A DNA stretch of 64,000 nucleotides from Lateolabrax maculatus (lineage: Eukaryota > Chordata > Actinopteri > Acropomatiformes > Lateolabracidae), in the NCBI GenBank assembly GCA_031216445.1, contig CM062211.1:19481501-19545500 (forward strand). The letters are read 5' to 3'. The notes under the pieces are model-generated. The model worked only from the letters and a program-made list of their open reading frames with translations, was not told the DNA's origin and did no database searches. Positions 56,290 through 64,000 of the stretch are shown one piece after another. The translations under genes and the position numbers were made by a program. Within the stretch, counting starts at the first letter, position 1; each line of letters opens with the position of its first letter.

Positions 56290-57261
56290 GGAAATAAACA
56301 AAATAAATACGAGTCTTTTAAAACGAGGAAACCCGAAACGACGCTTTATTCACCGTCACCGGTTCGCAGCTCGACGTGTTATCGAACGGACGCGGTTTCT
56401 GTCGCCGGTTTAACGGTTAGTTTGTTGGCACGAGGCGGGTTTAAAGATTTTCTGTCTGCGACTGAAAGTGAAAATATAAACGGACGTTTCTTCAGATGAG
56501 CTCATGTTTCTGTTGGAGCATTTAAACTACGATGGACATATTTACTTTATTTGCTTTATTAAATGTTCCGGTGCGACGCGACGCTTTGAACAGGAGCAGC
56601 TGGTTCAGTTTTCAATCTAATCAATAATCGATCACGTTATTGATAATCTGCTGCATCACGATCGCGTCAGGTGAGATCAACCTGCAGGTTTCTGTTGTTT
56701 CAGGCCTGAAACGGGAATTTCCCACCGACGGACCGTGACGTGCGGATACGTGGTGACGTAGCAGCGACAGGAAGCGAAATAAACTTTATTTTATTTTATT
56801 TCACTTTTTTCATTTGATCTCAACCTCCAGATTATTACTGTTGTTACTGAGCAACATAATCACAACACTGAGAAAGAAAATAAAGTACGTGATAAAAATA
56901 ATATCCAATCACATTTTTATAAAGATATTTAACTTAATTGAATAAAATAAATATGTAATAGAAAAAAAATACATTCTGAATAAAATAAAACACAAACACA
57001 GTTATTTAAATACATAAACACACCCAGGACACAGTAAATACAGGTGAATGTAGTTCATGTTTACACGGCTGCAGTTCGGTTCTGTACGTGGAGTTAACGA
57101 CTGACGGGTTCGGGGCGGCGCCGCCAACATGGACGTGTTCACTTTCAGTCGTCAATCGATTAGTCAGTCGTCAGAAAAATAATCATAATAATTATTCTTT
57201 AATCGATGTAATAATAAAAATCGGTGGCTGTGTTGTTAACCGGTTGTTTGTGTGTCTTCAG
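56290..57261. other. tbk1 intron 1
   Basis: Starts in CpG-rich DNA and turns AT-rich after 56.75 kb. No further feature seen. Confidence 0.6.
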
Positions 57262-57281
57262 GATCACTTGCAGCCGTCAGG

Positions 57282-62592
<5,311 letters not shown>

Positions 62593-62614
62593 GTAAGGCT
62601 GTGTGGATGGTCAT

Positions 62615-64000
62615 GTGCAGTAGATGTGTGGTACGTGTGCAGTAGATGTGTGGTACGTGTGCAGTAGATGTGTGGTACGTGTGCAATAGATGTGTGGTAC
62701 GTGTGCAGTAGATGTGGTACGTGTGCAGTAGATGCGGGGTACGTGTGCAGTAGATGTGGTACGTGTGCAGTAGATGTGTGGTACGTGTGCAGTAGATGTG
62801 GTACGTGTGCAGTAGATGTGGTACGTGTGCAGTAGATGTGGTACGTGTGCAGTAGATGTGGTACGTGTGCAGTAGATGTGTGGTACGTGTGCAATAGATG
62901 CGGGGTACGTGTGCAGTAGATGTGGTACGTGTGCAGTAGATGCGGGGTACGTGTGCAGTAGATGTGGTACGTGTGCAGTAGATGTGTGGTACGTGTGCAG
63001 TAGATGTGGTACGTGTGCAGTAGATGTGGGGTACATGTGCAGTAGATGTGTGGTACGTGTGCAGTAGATGTGGTACGTGTGCAGTAGATGTGTGGTACGT
63101 GTGCAGTAGATGTGGGGTACGTGTGCAGTAGATGTGGTACGTGTGCAGTAGGTGTGGTACGTGTGCAGTAGATGTGGTACGTGTGCAGTAGATGTGGTAC
63201 GTGTGCAGTAGATGTGGTACGTGTGCAGTAGATGTGTGGTACGTGTGCAGTAGATGTGGTACGTGTGCAGTAGGTGTGGTACGTGTGCAGTAGATGTGGT
63301 ACGTGTGCAGTAGATGCGGGGTACGTGTGCAGTAGATGTGGTACGTGTGCAGTAGGTGTGGTACGTGTGCAGTAGATATGGTACGTGTGCAGTAGATGTG
63401 TGGTACGTGTGCAGTAGATGTGGTACGTGTGCAGTAGATGTGGTACGTGTGCAGTAGATGTGGTACGTGTGCAGTAGATGCGGGGTACGTGTGCAGTAGA
63501 TGTGGTACGTGTGCAGTAGATGTGGTACGTGTGCAGTAGATGCGGGGTACGTGTGCAGTAGATGTGGTACGTGTGCAGTAGGTGTGGTACGTGTGCAGTA
63601 GATGTGGTACGTGTGCAGTAGATGCGGGGTACGTGTGCAGTAGATGTGGGGTACGTGTGCAGTAGATGTGGTACGTGTGCAGTAGGTGTGGTACGTGTGC
63701 AGTAGATATGGTACGTGTGCAGTAGATGTGTGGTACGTGTGCAGTAGATGTGGTACGTGTGCAGTAGATGTGTGGTACGTGTGCAGTAGATGTGTGGTAC
63801 GTGTGCAATAGATGCGGGGTACGTGTGCAGTAGATGTGGTACGTGTGCAGTAGATGCGGGGTACGTGTGCAGTAGATGTGGTACGTGTGCAGTAGATGTG
63901 TGGTACGTGTGCAGTAGATGTGGTACGTGTGCAGTAGATGTGGTACGTGTGCAGTAGATGTGGTACGTGTGCAGTAGATGTGGTACGTGTGCAGTAGATG
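62615..64000. repeat. 20/22-bp minisatellite in tbk1 intron, over 65 copies, runs off the window
   Basis: Units are GTGCAGTAGATGTGGTACGT (20 bp) and 22-bp forms with GATGTGTGG or GATGCGGGG in the middle; rarer GGTGTGG and GATATGG variants occur. The array begins 22 nt after the exon 14 donor and is still continuing at the last base. The pair GGTGTGG then GATATGG recurs exactly 330 bp apart (near 63353 and 63683), which shows larger-block duplication. The 505-codon open frame on the other strand is an artefact. Confidence 0.98.

Noticed and set aside
62615..64000. CRISPR-like regular repeats
   Set aside because: Units are contiguous with no unique spacers and the DNA is vertebrate. It is a minisatellite.

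Overview
The window is nuclear DNA from a vertebrate, almost certainly a teleost fish and probably a percomorph. Coding exons are split by GT..AG introns, the proteins are vertebrate developmental and immune genes, and the non-coding DNA carries several dispersed repeats typical of teleosts. All five recognisable protein-coding genes lie on the + strand. I found no prokaryotic, phage, viral or CRISPR features.

Layout: (1) 1-4.0 kb holds two intact tRNA-Thr(UGU) genes, a decayed third tRNA copy, and the main coding exon and 3'UTR of pthlh (parathyroid hormone-like hormone). Its signal-peptide exon is not seen and is probably upstream of the window. (2) 7.6-9.8 kb is a four-exon orthologue of human C11orf98, a small, very basic protein of unknown role. 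(3) 11.7-18.1 kb is mansc1: a CpG-rich presumed promoter containing an 11-bp minisatellite, a probable non-coding exon, then three coding exons for signal peptide, MANSC domain, Thr-rich mucin stalk and one transmembrane segment. (4) 20.8-50.7 kb is complete lrp6, the Wnt co-receptor, with 23 coding exons that join in frame to 1,619 codons. (5) 56.2 kb to the end is tbk1, the innate-immune kinase. Thirteen coding exons (547 codons) are present; the 3' part lies beyond the window, past a minisatellite that runs to the last base.

The genes do not form a functional unit. mansc1 followed by lrp6 on the same strand matches the human 12p13 order, which supports both calls. The other neighbours lie elsewhere in human (PTHLH 12p11, TBK1 12q14, C11orf98 11q12, from memory), so the block is useful for synteny work.

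The unusual content is mostly repeat architecture: arrays beside or inside splice sites (lrp6 introns 7 and 19, tbk1 introns 10, 13 and 14), a CpG-dense array in a presumed promoter, a perfect 25-bp hairpin in a mansc1 intron, a foldback element downstream of lrp6, and a CTCF-like motif at the same distance after each tRNA gene. I saw nothing that amounts to a new biological system. Exon boundaries were read by eye from splice consensus, reading frame and remembered human proteins; no alignment was run.
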